From the NCBI GenBank assembly GCA_023213395.1, contig CM041465.1:2170001-2234000 (forward strand): 64,000 bases of DNA, read 5' to 3'. Of this stretch, positions 25,001 to 35,381 are shown one piece after another. The notes beneath the pieces are model-generated. The model had not been told where the DNA came from and ran no database searches. It worked only from the letters and a program-made list of their open reading frames with translations. The DNA is from Cycas panzhihuaensis. Its lineage: Eukaryota; Cycadophyta. Both the position numbers and the translations under genes were made by a program. The number at the start of each line of letters is the position of its first letter. Within the stretch, counting starts at the first letter, position 1.

Positions 25001-25578
25001 ATATACATACAACAACTAAACAATCATGCATGTTATAATATAATCACTATGTGTTTATTTAATGTCAATCCGTATAATATAATATTGATTAAATATAGCT
25101 AGGCAATGCAATATATATCTTATAGGGAGAAAATATATTTATTCAAAACCTTAACTTTGTCAACCGAGTGAATATGTAATAAGCATAACTTTGTGTTGTC
25201 TATAATATGACTTTATGACACTACAACGGCCTTGCTAGGGATTTTGCACTCTCCCACCGATAATAGGGGGCTGGCAATCAACTTTGCAGTATGCAAACCT
25301 AGTGGCAATGTTAAATGGGGATCCAACACCTTCAATAGGCTCAAACGACACTCACATGACTGGCAACAGAGTCAACACTTGTTCAAACACCTCCATGTAG
25401 CTTACAGTACCTACAAACAATGGATAGAAGGCTCCTGGGATCCTCAAGAATCATTTACACTACTATGGCTATTCTGTAGGGTTATTATATATGCTAATCT
25501 GCTAAGGGCAAGCCAACATGACATGGCACCATTGATTGGACCTCCGATAATGTGCATTTGCCTGTGCATGACCTACAT
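22003..25578. other. Interior of D, no coding domain seen
   Basis: All frames are short (the longest about 117 codons near 25232-25585, of no recognised kind). The only structure noted is a degenerate tandem repeat at 23603-23890. Confidence 0.6.
23603..23890. repeat. Degenerate ~60-bp tandem repeat inside D
   Basis: Five related blocks start near 23603, 23668, 23727, 23784 and 23839. Each begins with a CATGTAA/CATA...TAAC-like motif and contains a TCACC...CACC or TCACTTCAT part. They are strongly diverged. Confidence 0.55.
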
Positions 25579-25590
25579 GCTCTGATACCA
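25579..25590 (-). other. Primer-binding site of D (tRNA-iMet)
   Basis: The minus strand reads TGGTATCAGAGC directly after the LTR. This fixes the orientation of D. Confidence 0.85.
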
Positions 25591-25913
25591 TGTTAGAAAA
25601 TGCATCTGAAGAAAACAAGTTTAATAGGATCTTTTACATCAGGTAGATAACAAGTAGAAGAAGATCACACAGGACACCATATTGTCGTGGGAAACCCTTA
25701 CAGGTGAAAACCCATAAATGAATAATATTCACATTATAACAAAATGATATGTTACAAAGATGGACTTTGATCTATATTTATAGATCTAAAGTGCCAAATA
25801 TAATTATAATTACATCCATTAGGTCACCACAATCGAGACTATTCCTCCACATAATTAGGCATAAAAATAGGAGGCCCACTTTACATTAGGTGGTATGGAC
25901 ACATTTTTTAATA
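25591..25913 (-). repeat. 5' LTR of D
   Basis: It starts (plus strand) TGTTAGAAAATG and ends CATTTTTTAATA, an eroded TTTTCTAACA, followed by GTAGG. Confidence 0.9.
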
Positions 25914-26155
25914 GTAGGTGTATTTTTGGAGTCATAGTTTATCCTCATTATGGAGGTGCAAATCTATTATTAGGAATGGATGTGACTACTATAGTTTATA
26001 CTCATTAGTATGTTTATTTTCAAAGTCATAGTTTATCCTCATTATGGAGAGGTAAATCTTTTATTAGGAATGGATGTTACTACTATAGTTTATACTCATT
26101 AGTAGGTATATTTTTAGAGTCATAGTTTATCCTCATTGTAGAGATAGATAGATCA
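25914..26155 (-). repeat. 94-bp minisatellite of M1, part right of D
   Basis: Units resume at 25918, 26012 and 26106 with the same landmarks as the left part. One further isolated unit-like stretch (CTACCATAGTTTTTACTCATTAG and on) is at about 27811-27886. Confidence 0.85.
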
Positions 26156-26238
26156 TATATAAAATAGAATTTCCACTTTAGCTTATAATCAAGAAGTGAG
26201 GTTTCTCCTAACTTTGGCTCATAGATGATGATATTTAA

Positions 26239-26690
26239 TTATGTAGGATACAAGAGAGTCAACTTCAATATTTTGAGTTCTTGGAATATGGTAAATAGAG
26301 ACACTAAGGAATTATGATAATAGAGTAGTTTCTTGGTTAAATATGTAATATAAATGAATATAATGTATTTGATAAACTTGAGTAAGTTGATAAAATAAGA
26401 TCTTAGAGTATGAAATAGGTTGACCAGTCCATCATGAAAACTAAGGACATTTAAAAGGGCTCTAATAATAGCATAATATTCAACTTCATTATTGGATGCT
26501 TGAGGAATAAAGAAACTAACACTAGTGATAATAGTTCTACTATGATCGTGATAACCCAAGCTGAGGTAGTGATTCCAAGGTTCCCTCGGCTCCCACCATT
26601 AGTATACATATTCAAGGCCATAGTAGGGAAATAGTACATCCTTAGAGATAGGATAATGAATATGGGGAAGGTGTAGTGCTCAACTGTCAA
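26239..26690 (-). pseudogene. Second RNase H of M1
   Basis: On the minus strand MALNMYTNGGSRGNLG is followed, after a frame change, by FFIPQASNNEVEYYAIIRAL and then VNLFHTL. This parallels the second RNase H of element A (MSIYIFTDGGSRGNPG ... FLPEATNNEAKY). The first catalytic Asp is Asn (TNGG for TDGG), while the Glu in NNE is kept. RNase H would remove RNA from the RNA-DNA hybrid during reverse transcription. It is broken by the frame change and by further decay at its 3' end. Its place just before the tandem repeats and polypurine tract matches that in A. Confidence 0.8.
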
Positions 26691-26699
26691 GGGTGTGGC

Positions 26700-29429
26700 T
26701 TAGTCTTAATATAAATAGGGATTTCATAGCTTAGTTTTATCATGAGGGCCACCTTTTTCCTAAGTCATAGTATAACCTTCCACATGTCAAATAGGTTTTG
26801 ATCACAATTGAGGTCATGGTGAGCCTAAGCAACTAGATCAAAATCTCCTATAATATGCATAAGACCAAATCCAAATTACATGATATGGGTGGAGATGGAG
26901 TCAACACATGGATTGCCTTAGATACTAAGAGGGTGCTAGTACTTATATATAGTACATACACATTTTTTCTTTTTCTTTCTTTTTTTCTTTTCTTTCTTCT
27001 TCTTCTTTTGCTTTTTCATTTTTTTTTTTTAAGGAAGGGTGTCACTCCATATGATGATTTAGTCAAGGGTCATGGTGAACTAGACATAGTTGGACCTACT
27101 TTTTAGATGACTCATCTCACATGCTCTAATGTCTATTAAGGAATAGGTGACTAAGATTGTTATGCGATCTTCATCAAGATGTGGTAGATGAATGTGATTA
27201 CAAACTTAGGAAATAATAGTCATGATTAGCCAAACCATGGGGGATTAGGATTTTATAGGATATACATTAGGAGAAGACTAAGATCACACCCTTGGCAAAT
27301 GAACTATGGGTGTATAAAGAATGTTTAATCAACATGTCTCTAAGAGGGAGAAGGATTGGCCTTTGAGCAAATTATTACTAAGGAGTATGAGGAGTACTAT
27401 CAATAGAATTAGCCTTAGTATTAGGTTATATTTTAAATCATGAGAGAAGTAAGATTAAGAAAGATTACATGTGTGAATAGAGGTTTGTTTGTAACACAAT
27501 TTATAAAGGATAAAAAGAAACCAATAAATTCTTAGATATATTGGTAGCCTATTGCAAAACAAGAGAGATTAGTTGAGTATTGGAGAATACTAAACAAAGG
27601 AGCCAACTACCTGTATTAATAATTAGAGGTCATCATAATGAGCTAGAGTTAGGGGAGGATAAGAAAATGATACAAGTGCAATTTTTTGTTTGTATGTTTG
27701 CTTATTTAACTTTTAAGTATTTTTGGATAGTAAAGTATTTATATTTAGTTTATGCTCACTTTCAGAGTAGTGCCCCTAAGTGTGAGTCTTAGGGGGAGGT
27801 GGAAGGTCTGACCTACCATAGTTTTTACTCATTAGTAGGAGGATTTTTAGAGTTATAGTTTATACTTATTATAGAGTTAGTGTAGGCCTAGGTTCGTGAT
27901 GGAGTAAAGATCATTTAGATGAATAAGAACTCTATCTCAATCAAAATAACCTTTAACAAAGGAGGTGACCTCAAAGCTTATGGTGTGAGTGAGAAACTAA
28001 TTATTAAAGTATAAAGGAAAGAACAATCAAGGTGGGTACTTCATAATGGAATAGGGGGGTATAACAAAATGCAATTGCCCCGTGACATTATAATCAGGAG
28101 GTAACTTATTAGAGGGAACATTAAACTAGTTATTCTCCTTAAGTGAAGTGTTTGATAAAGGTCTTGGCATTGAACCTATAGGAAAGGTTATTCCTAATGA
28201 CATCAGATTCCTTTCCTTAGAGGAAAATGGAATCAATTTAAGGGGAATAGTATGGTTAAGGCTTTAGAAGGGAGGGTGGTTGACCTATTCGAAAGTTGTC
28301 TTAGCCTTACAAGGATATTTCACAAGATGCTCATAAGTGGGGGGTGGGCTACTCACAATAGGAATTAGTATGAGTTAAAGGAATGTCCTATAAAGGCTTC
28401 TTAGGAGTTATATAATCTCTTACTAAAGAGACCTCCTTATAATGTAACTAAGGTAAAGTATCAAGAGGGATCTCTCTAAATCACTGTTAGAAGAACTTGA
28501 TCAAATATCTTAAAAAGATGGGTAAGAAAAAGGCTATAAGTTTGGAATAGCTTGTAGGACCCCAACTTATCTTTACAGGCATGTAGTAGAAAGTAAGGCA
28601 AGTACTCATGGAATCAACCCTAGTATTTGTTACCAAATAAGAGGAATAACGATGGATATAGTAGGTGTGTCCAAGATGAGAGAAAGGTCCAGTGAATCAA
28701 GTCTATCTTGTAAAGTAACATGTAGGGTAGGTTGATTAATAGTGGAAATGGACAAGTCAATCTTGTCATCTTAGGGTTGGATCTCCTCTTCCAATGATTA
28801 AGGCCTAGTATTTGAAGGGTAATTTTCCTAATCTAATAGTCCAAGGTCATGAAAGTATAGCCCTTTAGGTGCCTATACATTAGTAATAGCATAAGACTTA
28901 ATAAAAAGATTTGGAACCACATTAAGATAAGTATGATGATCAAGCTCAAGAGGAATCTCATTGAACTAATCAAAGGGATCACAATAGGTTTCTTTAGGTA
29001 GCTCTAAATCAAAACTAGAAGATAGGTCAATAAGAGGTTTTAAGACCTCATCACTATTAGAGGAATTAGAGCCTTCATTTATATGCTGAGAGTATGTTTT
29101 AAGGATATACTAATTTGAAAAGGGCTCACAACCTAACTTAGGGAGAGGTTTAGAAGAATGTATAGTACCATAGATAGGGAAACTACCAATGAGACTGGTC
29201 ACAATTGATGGCCCTACATCCTATTATGAGGGAGTAGTGGTAGATGTCAATTGGGTAACTATCTCTATATGGCACATATTGGTTTCATATTTTTCTAATA
29301 GAATTATGCTTGAGTATATGATTATGCTAACAATTTCAAGATTAGTATCAAGAGGTTCTATTTGATGAAAAATTGGTGAAGTTACATGTTGATGGGTTTG
29401 TTGCATAGTAGATTTATAGATTTAATGAA
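26700..29429 (-). other. M1 interior of unclear content
   Basis: This lies between gag and the second RNase H on the minus strand. No RT, integrase or protease motif could be recognised. A pyrimidine-rich tract (26963-27030) and an isolated minisatellite unit (about 27811-27886) are present. It may hold the eroded end of gag and protease. Confidence 0.4.
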
Positions 29430-30215
29430 GTAGTTTATTAATAATTTAAGTTGGACATACATCATCAAGATCCATGACATACTCATGAAAGGTGATTTCA
29501 AAATTTCTATCATTTCACTCCATTGCAAAGAGGGTTTTTTCTTCTACTAAAAAAAGGCAAGTGATATTGAAGTCACTTACAAAGACATCTATCAATTATT
29601 AGAATGAGGAGATTGAGTTCTAGGGTAATTGGTAAAACCACCATAGTGTAGTACCATGTAACATCCTTAGAAAAAGTTTCATTAATAAGAGGTCATTAGG
29701 CATATAATAAGCACATGCAAAGGTAAATACTTTGATGTGACCTAAGTGATCTTTCCCAAGTATTCCCTAACATGTAATTCATGAATGGAAGGGGGAAGGT
29801 AACACAAAAAATTCTCTTATGTAAAGAGACTCTTCTTATAGATAGGATTATCTTTAAGTGATGTGACTGTATGAGAAGGGGATTGTTAATAGGCCTAAGC
29901 ATAACTAGTAGGGCTTATGCTCAAGTGAGATGTATGATTATGAAGCACTTGATCAATAAGATCTTACACTAGGATATGGGTATAGGCAGAAATAGAAACA
30001 ACCCAAGGTGGATTCTACTCATAAGGATGTATAAGAGGGGTTTGGGGATGAGATATAAGTGCTATTTGAGGCATTTGAAGAGGATATGGTTCATAGCTAA
30101 CAAGTTGGCTAGAGTGATGTTGTGGACTAACTACAAGACACCATCCATAAGTAGCAGTATATGGTTGTCAAGAATATAGATCATGTGATTGAAGAGTTGG
30201 TTGCTTCATTCTTAG
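29430..30215 (-). pseudogene. M1 gag remnant
   Basis: On the minus strand near 29570-29700 one frame reads LMKLFLRMLHGTTLWWFYQLP in parts, aligning with LMKLFPRSLQGDALKWFYHLP of element B gag. Then S-F-stop-stop-LIDVFVSDFN aligns with SF-stop-QLVDEFINYFD. This is the capsid core. Upstream (about 29950-30210) lies a Pro/Gln/Tyr-rich part (MKQPTLQSHDLYS, QMPQIALISHPQTPLIHPYE), comparable to the low-complexity N-terminal half of A/B gag. Many stops. It shows that M1 belongs to the same broad Tat-like lineage as A and B. Confidence 0.7.
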
Positions 30216-30360
30216 TATGTATAAAGGATATTGAGGAGGAATGATTAGAGAATGTTCAAGTATAAAAAATCAAGTATCTATGGAAGATCTAGATGAAAGA
30301 AAGAGAAAGGTATTCTCAAGGTAGAAACATGAGAAGCCAGGAAGTTTTGGCAACTCCTTA

Positions 30361-30372
30361 ATATGGTCACCA
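30361..30372 (-). other. Primer-binding site of M1
   Basis: The minus strand reads TGGTGACCATAT just after the LTR end, an eroded form of TGGCGACCATAC in A and B. Confidence 0.6.
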
Positions 30373-30377
30373 AGAAA

Positions 30378-30669
30378 TGTTCCAGGTTGGGGGGCCTAAT
30401 TGATTGATTTGACTATAAAATAAGAGTTTTAAAGTAATTAGGTTCAATAAGGACTTTTGACTATATTTTAAAAAATAGGGATAATTTCTCTAGGTTTGAA
30501 ATCAAAAGGTTAAAGGTATAAGCTATAAGGTGCTTATTTGATTTTTCCTTTTTTTTTAGTATAAAAAATAAAAATATTTCAAATTAAGAAAAATAAAATA
30601 CAATAAATAAACCAAAATCAAAATCCCCTTTTCATTAGGGAGAAGAGTAATTAATCCCTTATATGGTAA
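30378..30669 (-). repeat. 5' LTR of M1, part left of element H
   Basis: It begins (plus strand) TGTTCCAGGTTGGGGGGCC and aligns with 18216 to about 18510 until the match breaks at 30669, where the H LTR starts. The remaining ~2.5 kb should lie beyond H, outside the window. Confidence 0.8.
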
Positions 30670-31075
30670 TGTGTTACATAACTTATCTAGCTAAGTTATG
30701 TAAACCACTAGCATACAGAGAGCTATCAAGATAAGTTTAATTATGGAACTTCGTGCATGTGTCGTTAAGTTGGCCAATGGTATACTTGGCCGCTGTCGTC
30801 CAATAGAATGTAAGGCCACTTAGGCTACCAATAGGATTACATGTATAAGACCCTCTTTTATTTATATAAGGGTCATAAATTGTAAATGTTGATTATCTTA
30901 ATAAAGCATTTTATAAAGATTGTGTTGTGGTACTTTCTATCTTTGGTGATCATTTAGCGCTCTGGTGTTCTTATGAAACTCTTGGTTTATTTGTTTTCTC
31001 TATTGGATAAGAAGATGCTACTGTGATTGTCAATTATCTGCTATCTCAAGAGTGCTAGTGAGAAGAAACGTCCCA
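30670..31075 (+). repeat. 5' LTR of H
   Basis: It starts at TGTGTTACATAAC (30670; 30672 is also possible) where the M1 LTR alignment ends. It stops at CCCA, two bases before the primer site. It contains a TATA box (TATATAAG, 30863-30870) and AATAAA (30900-30905). The flanking GGTAA (30665-30669) is the expected target duplication. Confidence 0.65.
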
Positions 31076-31077
31076 AG

Positions 31078-31089
31078 TGGTATTAGAGT
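31078..31089 (+). other. Primer-binding site of H (tRNA-iMet)
   Basis: TGGTATTAGAGT is one transition away from TGGTATCAGAG in its core. Confidence 0.75.
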
Positions 31090-31350
31090 TGCGTCGCGAT
31101 CATGGGAAGCTACCCGAAAGATCAGAATTTTTTTACTTGTTAGATCAAGTACTCTCTCTAGTAGAGATTGAGGAAAGACGTTTACTTAGTACTCTCTCCA
31201 CGAAGATTGAGGAACGGTACCGAGATAGTCCAAGAGTTGGGAAAAAAAGGAAATTCTTTTCCCAGGTAATGCTAGTACTTTATCCTTTGTCTTTCATCTG
31301 GTTTTAATTTCATTTCTATATTTTAATTTCTGCATTGAATTATATTTAAA

Positions 31351-31432
31351 GGGTAGATAACACCATTGGGCGACTACCCTTTCTCCCTCTCACCTCCTTT
31401 CTTGGGTAGATAACACCACTGGGAGGCTACCC
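31351..31432 (+). repeat. Twin hairpin repeats in H leader
   Basis: GGGTAGATAACACCA-TGGG-G-CTACCC occurs twice, 53 bases apart. The six terminal bases of each copy pair with each other. Both copies lie in the would-be genomic RNA leader. Confidence 0.7.
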
Positions 31433-31895
31433 AAGTAGTTAGGTAGAGACCCTATACTGGGGGTCTTTAAATATCATAGGGATCTGTCATTCTGGATAAG
31501 CGCATAGTGGCCCTCCTGCCCTTTGTATGAAGGATTGGAGTAACACTCCTGAGCCAAGCCCTAGACAGAACCTGGCTATGGAAGTGCACCTCCACGTACC
31601 TTCAGGTACATAGGAGGACCCCTTCAGGTCCCAATCCTTTCCTAGCATAGGCAACTATTGACCACTAAAGTCTTGTAGTGTGGTGGTTAGTGGTTAACAC
31701 CACGAAGCTACCTGCCCCAAATTTCTATAGTTTATTGGCAGGCCTATAGGACTAAGCACACCTTGTCTAGTGGTTGGTGGGATACTTTGGTATACATATT
31801 CCATGTTCAGACCGTAAGTCACCTCACATTTTAAAAATAAAAGATTCATCCTACTGCTTAAACTAAGAACCTGTTAGCATAGTCAGACCCACTAC

Positions 31896-31992
31896 AGGAA
31901 GGAGAAAAAAAAAAAAGAAATGAAGAAAAGAAAAGAAAGAAAAAAAAAAGGAAGAAAAGGAAGAAAAAAAACGGGGGGGGAGAAAAAAAAAA
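31896..31992 (+). repeat. Purine tract in H leader
   Basis: 97 bases of A and G with only two interruptions (31921 T, 31972 C), including a run of eight G. Confidence 0.9.
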
Positions 31993-32365
31993 TTACCCTT
32001 ACAAATATATACCTTATTTTGATCAACATATCATACTGGTCAATTTGCACTAAGTTGGTACATACCAAAAATTTTCACGTCTTTTAGTACCAAGTCATCG
32101 GTGAGCCCCACCACCCCCATCCCCCTACACTTTATATATCCCATTTGAACGAGCTTTTTGCACTTGTTTGATAGAATCTGATATCTTGTTTATATAAATT
32201 CCTTTGGCATTAATAGGCTATAGAATCCCCACAATCTCCCTATTTTGCCCCCTTCTCTTTCCCTCAATAACTCCCTTTTCCTTACGTCCCGTTCTTTCTT
32301 GATCTGTTCCACTTCGTTCATTCCCTTTCTTTCTACTTATTCTCGCCTCTTAACGCCCTTTCTCC

Positions 32366-32486
32366 ATGGCTCCTCAGAGTAACAGTGACAAAATCTCAGC
32401 ACTCGAGACCCATGTCACCAATATTTAGGAAAAAATTAGGGAGGATTTTACCCACATGCACGAGAGGTTAAAAATGAAGTAGCTAC
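32366..32486 (+). pseudogene. H gag, N-terminal piece
   Basis: Starts ATGGCTCCTCAGAG at 32366. It reads MAPQSNSDKISALETHVTNI, a stop, then EKIREDFTHMHERLKNEVA, a probable coiled coil as is common at the start of gypsy gag. It is cut by element A at 32487, and the reading frame continues at 49354. Confidence 0.8.
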
Positions 32487-35207
32487 TGTTTCCCAGCTTC
32501 CGGGAATGGATATAGAATTACCGACTTAGGTAGGTGCAGGTATGTTTCTCGCTTTGTCGTCGCTTTCTTTTGATGAGTGTTTGCTTGCATGTCTGCATGT
32601 TTGTGACCTTGTAGATGACTTTGCCTTCGTCTACACTTATTTTAGCCTATGACGACTATAGTAGGGGCACACTCCCAGTAAGTGTGGCACCTTGGTGGCC
32701 ACTCGACTTCCCGCATTTTGCCCTCCTCGCTCCAGGATCCACTTGGCTTGTACCACCTCCGCCCGTGTGATGACCCGTCATTGTTTGGTTGACTTGCCAC
32801 ACCGTTTGAGCCCTATTTTTGCTCTTTTGGACCCATTTGCTGGCTTGTTTACCCTCGGGTAGGTGTCTCAGCCCCCTATTGGCCCCTTTTATCATCTGCC
32901 CCCAGCCTAGGTTGGCTGGTTAGGCCTAGTTTTGCCTTTGGGCAAATACCACTGCGATTTTAAGATGCCGAAAAATCTGTGGTACCACCAGTTTTCTTGG
33001 TGATGTATTCTAATTTATTTTTTAAAATCCGCCGTGGCACTTTTGTATTTATTGCAAAATTGCCACGTGTCTCGCTACTTAACTCGCTGCCAACCGCATC
33101 TTAATCACTTGCTTTAGGGTTTGGATTGAGTACTTAGGTCATCATTTACTCATTTTTGGGAACTTTTGGCTCACTTTTTGGATTGCTCCTTAAGGAAACC
33201 ACGCTGTGCTCTGCTATTCTCTGCTGCCCTACTGCTGCTACAGGACTTACGCCTCTCCTCCAGCACCCAGCTCTCTTTTGGTGCGGCTAGGACATCTTCC
33301 TAGCCCTTCACACACCTTGGAGAGGGCCCCTTTGGAGAGGTTTCAGTGGATTCTTGCCCAGGCAGCCATCAAGCATTCCAAGTGCAGGTGTTCTTCCTCC
33401 AACTCCATTAGCAGGGTTCCAAACCTGCTACACCACAGTTTTTGGGCTGATTTCTCAGCCTCTCCTTACCAGCCCTTGACTAAGGCAAGCACCTCTCCTC
33501 TTCCTCTCAGGTAATCATTGATTTGGGTTATTTTCCTTATGCAATTGATGCCTTGTCTTGCTTATCTCCTTGCTTGTCTTTGTAGGGATTGTTTTCCTCT
33601 TTATATTGGATTATTTTACTCCTGTTATTAGTGCCTCCTTGCCTGCGTTTGTTGCTCAAGGTAGTGGCAAAGAGGGTTGACATAGGGTTTGGGAGAGAGC
33701 TGGGTGGATTCTGTACCACCTTCCACGCTCCTCAAGCAGCTTTTAGCCCCCCAAACCTTCCCTCTTGCCCCATGCTATCCTTGGCACTCAAACAAGGGTT
33801 TGTTGGGCCTCCCTTAGCCGCTAAAATTAGCACTGTCACATGTTGCAGTGCTGGTTTAAGGGCTTGTGCTTAGGTCTGGGCAACTCACATAAGTCCCGAC
33901 CGCTTGTTCTTTGCCCAACCCTTTTCCCAGCAGCCCGGTTTGCTCTTCATAGAACCCCAACTTGCCATATGTCTTCTTTAGCTCCTTTCAACTCTCTTGC
34001 TATTATTTTCCAGCCATCCTTCTCAGCCTTGCCCTCGTTGCCTTGTGGCCTTTTGGGAGAGGTTAGGGTTGTTCTTTGCAGGAGGTGGGCCACTCCGAGG
34101 CTTACCGGTTACTTTCTTTTTGCTTTGGTTGTCCTCCTTTACATATTATAATCATTGTGTTCATGCTAATATATACGTGTTTAAGTTTATATTTGGTTTG
34201 TATAGACTTGTATTGTTAGGATCTTTCCATTGCATGTTAGTACCCTTTCTTCTGAAAGGGGGAGGTTACCGTTTGCTTACAAGTGTTCGAAATTGCAAAG
34301 GACCTCTCTCCATTTGTCCCTTTACCAGTAAGTACTCCCATGCATGTTATACTTTCATACCTCATTTATTGCTAGTATTTGGTCTCTTTCTTTCCTTGGT
34401 TTTGTACTTTAGTATTTTTCTGAGGAAGGTAAGGAAGCCCCTTATTCTGATCTGCTGTGATGCTTCACGACCGCCGCACCTTGTGGAGTAGCTTTGGGTG
34501 CCTCTTGGGAGCGCCATCATCATGACACGCTTCTGTTCCAGGTACACGTTTTCACTCCACTCTATCCCCTTTTCCTTTTGAATTTCTTTTACATAAGTAG
34601 TAATTAACTCATTGAAAATAGAAAGGAATCAACTTTGCTTTTGGTTCATGCTTTATTTACTTTCTTACATACATCTTCTTTACCCATAGGAGAAGGTCTT
34701 AGGAAACCGTCCCTTTCACCTTTTCCCTCCCTTTACCGTGCAAGCTTCCTTCTCTCCTTATTATTTGTGTATTTGGTTAGTTTGCTTAGGTATACCTTGA
34801 CCCACCTCCTTGGGTCATCTCTCTCATTTTCACTTGGTTCACCACTTTGCCAGATAACCAAGGTGACCCCGTTCATAGGCCGCTTGCTTGCCTATCCTTC
34901 TTTGTTTCCCGTTGCTCTAGGGAAACCCCTCGAAGGTTCCTCTCCTTCCCCTTCCGGCCATCCAAGGGTGGGAGGATCCTTCCCTTAGGTCAACCCAGGC
35001 TAACCCTACGCCTCCTCACCTCTTGTTCGAAGTGGGGGGATCACCCTTTGGTAGCTATATTCCACTGCAGGTCTCGAACTCGCGCTCTGGCGCATGGGGT
35101 ACCCTGCATGGTATTTACCTTACTTATAGGTCTCTTTCTCGATCATATTATCACCCACTCTTACCATACCTATTTAGTTAGGTAGCTATCCCATAGACAT
35201 GCATCCA
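32487..35207 (+). repeat. 5' LTR of A
   Basis: It starts TGTTTCCCAGCTTCCGGGAA and ends CATGCATCCA. It carries a GCCACGTGTC box (33062-33071), an eroded TATA (TACTTAGG, 33131-33138) and GT-AG intron-like modules at 33511-33585 and 34542-34689. Confidence 0.95.
33062..33071 (+). promoter_or_regulatory. G-box/ABRE in the A 5' LTR
   Basis: GCCACGTGTC is the reverse complement of the classic ABRE GACACGTGGC. It is kept at the same place in the A 3' LTR (47212-47221) and in B (GCCACGTGGC, 52984-52993), about 70 bases before the TATA element. Confidence 0.6.
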
Positions 35208-35208
35208 C

Positions 35209-35226
35209 TGGCGACCATACTGGGGA
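35209..35226 (+). other. Primer-binding site of A
   Basis: TGGCGACCATACTGGGGA starts two bases after the LTR. The form TGGCGAC....CTGGGGA is like that of Tat/Ogre elements, which I recall as tRNA-Arg primed; the exact tRNA is not verified. Confidence 0.8.
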
Positions 35227-35381
35227 CTGCTGGTAAGGGAGCTAGTTTCCACTCTCTTCCGTTGGTTTTGTTACCTTTTTGTGATCATTTTTCACCTATT
35301 TCGACCTCTTCGTTGGGCAGCCCCCAACGCGTGTGCCTTTACCGCCCTCTCTTTTTCCCTAACATTGTTAGTTGACCTTGC

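Larger units (their letters stand above)
21680..25913 (-). mobile_element. Non-coding LTR retrotransposon D (LARD-like)
   Basis: Two 323-bp LTRs (21680-22002 and 25591-25913) flank a 3.6-kb interior. The ends are TGTTAGAAAA...TTTTCTAACA, a perfect ten-base terminal inverted repeat when the two copies are combined. Flanking GTAGG (21675-21679 and 25914-25918) is the target duplication, and removing D restores a continuous 94-bp repeat unit. The primer site adjoins the right LTR on the minus strand, so D is minus-oriented. I find no gag or pol domain in the interior, which fits a large non-autonomous derivative mobilised by another element's proteins. Confidence 0.9.
18216..30669 (-). mobile_element. 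Tat-like Ty3/gypsy element M1 (gag plus second RNase H; RT-integrase missing)
   Basis: It is identified by two directly repeated sequences: 30378-30669 matches 18216 to about 18510 (both have TGTT...GGGGGCCTAATTGA and a shared 290-base alignment). A minus-strand primer site lies next to the right copy and a polypurine tract next to the right edge of the left copy. Read on the minus strand: 5' LTR (cut by element H), primer site, gag, an unclear stretch, second RNase H, tandem repeats, polypurine tract, 3' LTR. Without D the internal part is about 5.1 kb, against 11.4 kb in relative A. RT, first RNase H, integrase and the PMD gene are not found. Very AT-rich and old. Confidence 0.8.
31090..32365 (+). 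other. Leader of H
   Basis: No coding domain. It holds two 29-base hairpin-forming repeats (31351-31379 and 31404-31432, each GGGTAG...CTACCC) and a 97-base purine-rich tract (31896-31992). Confidence 0.6.

Noticed and set aside
25232-25585. 117-codon plus-strand open frame next to the D 5' LTR
   Set aside because: It runs against the orientation of D, has no recognised domain and crosses the primer site.
21385-26155. CRISPR-like array
   Set aside because: The repeats are contiguous tandem units without unique spacers, in a plant retrotransposon.
33206-35185. Several 100-160-codon frames within the A LTR and their counterparts at 47.3-49.2 kb
   Set aside because: They are not conserved in frame between the LTR copies and B, and encode no known domain. 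The region is an LTR.
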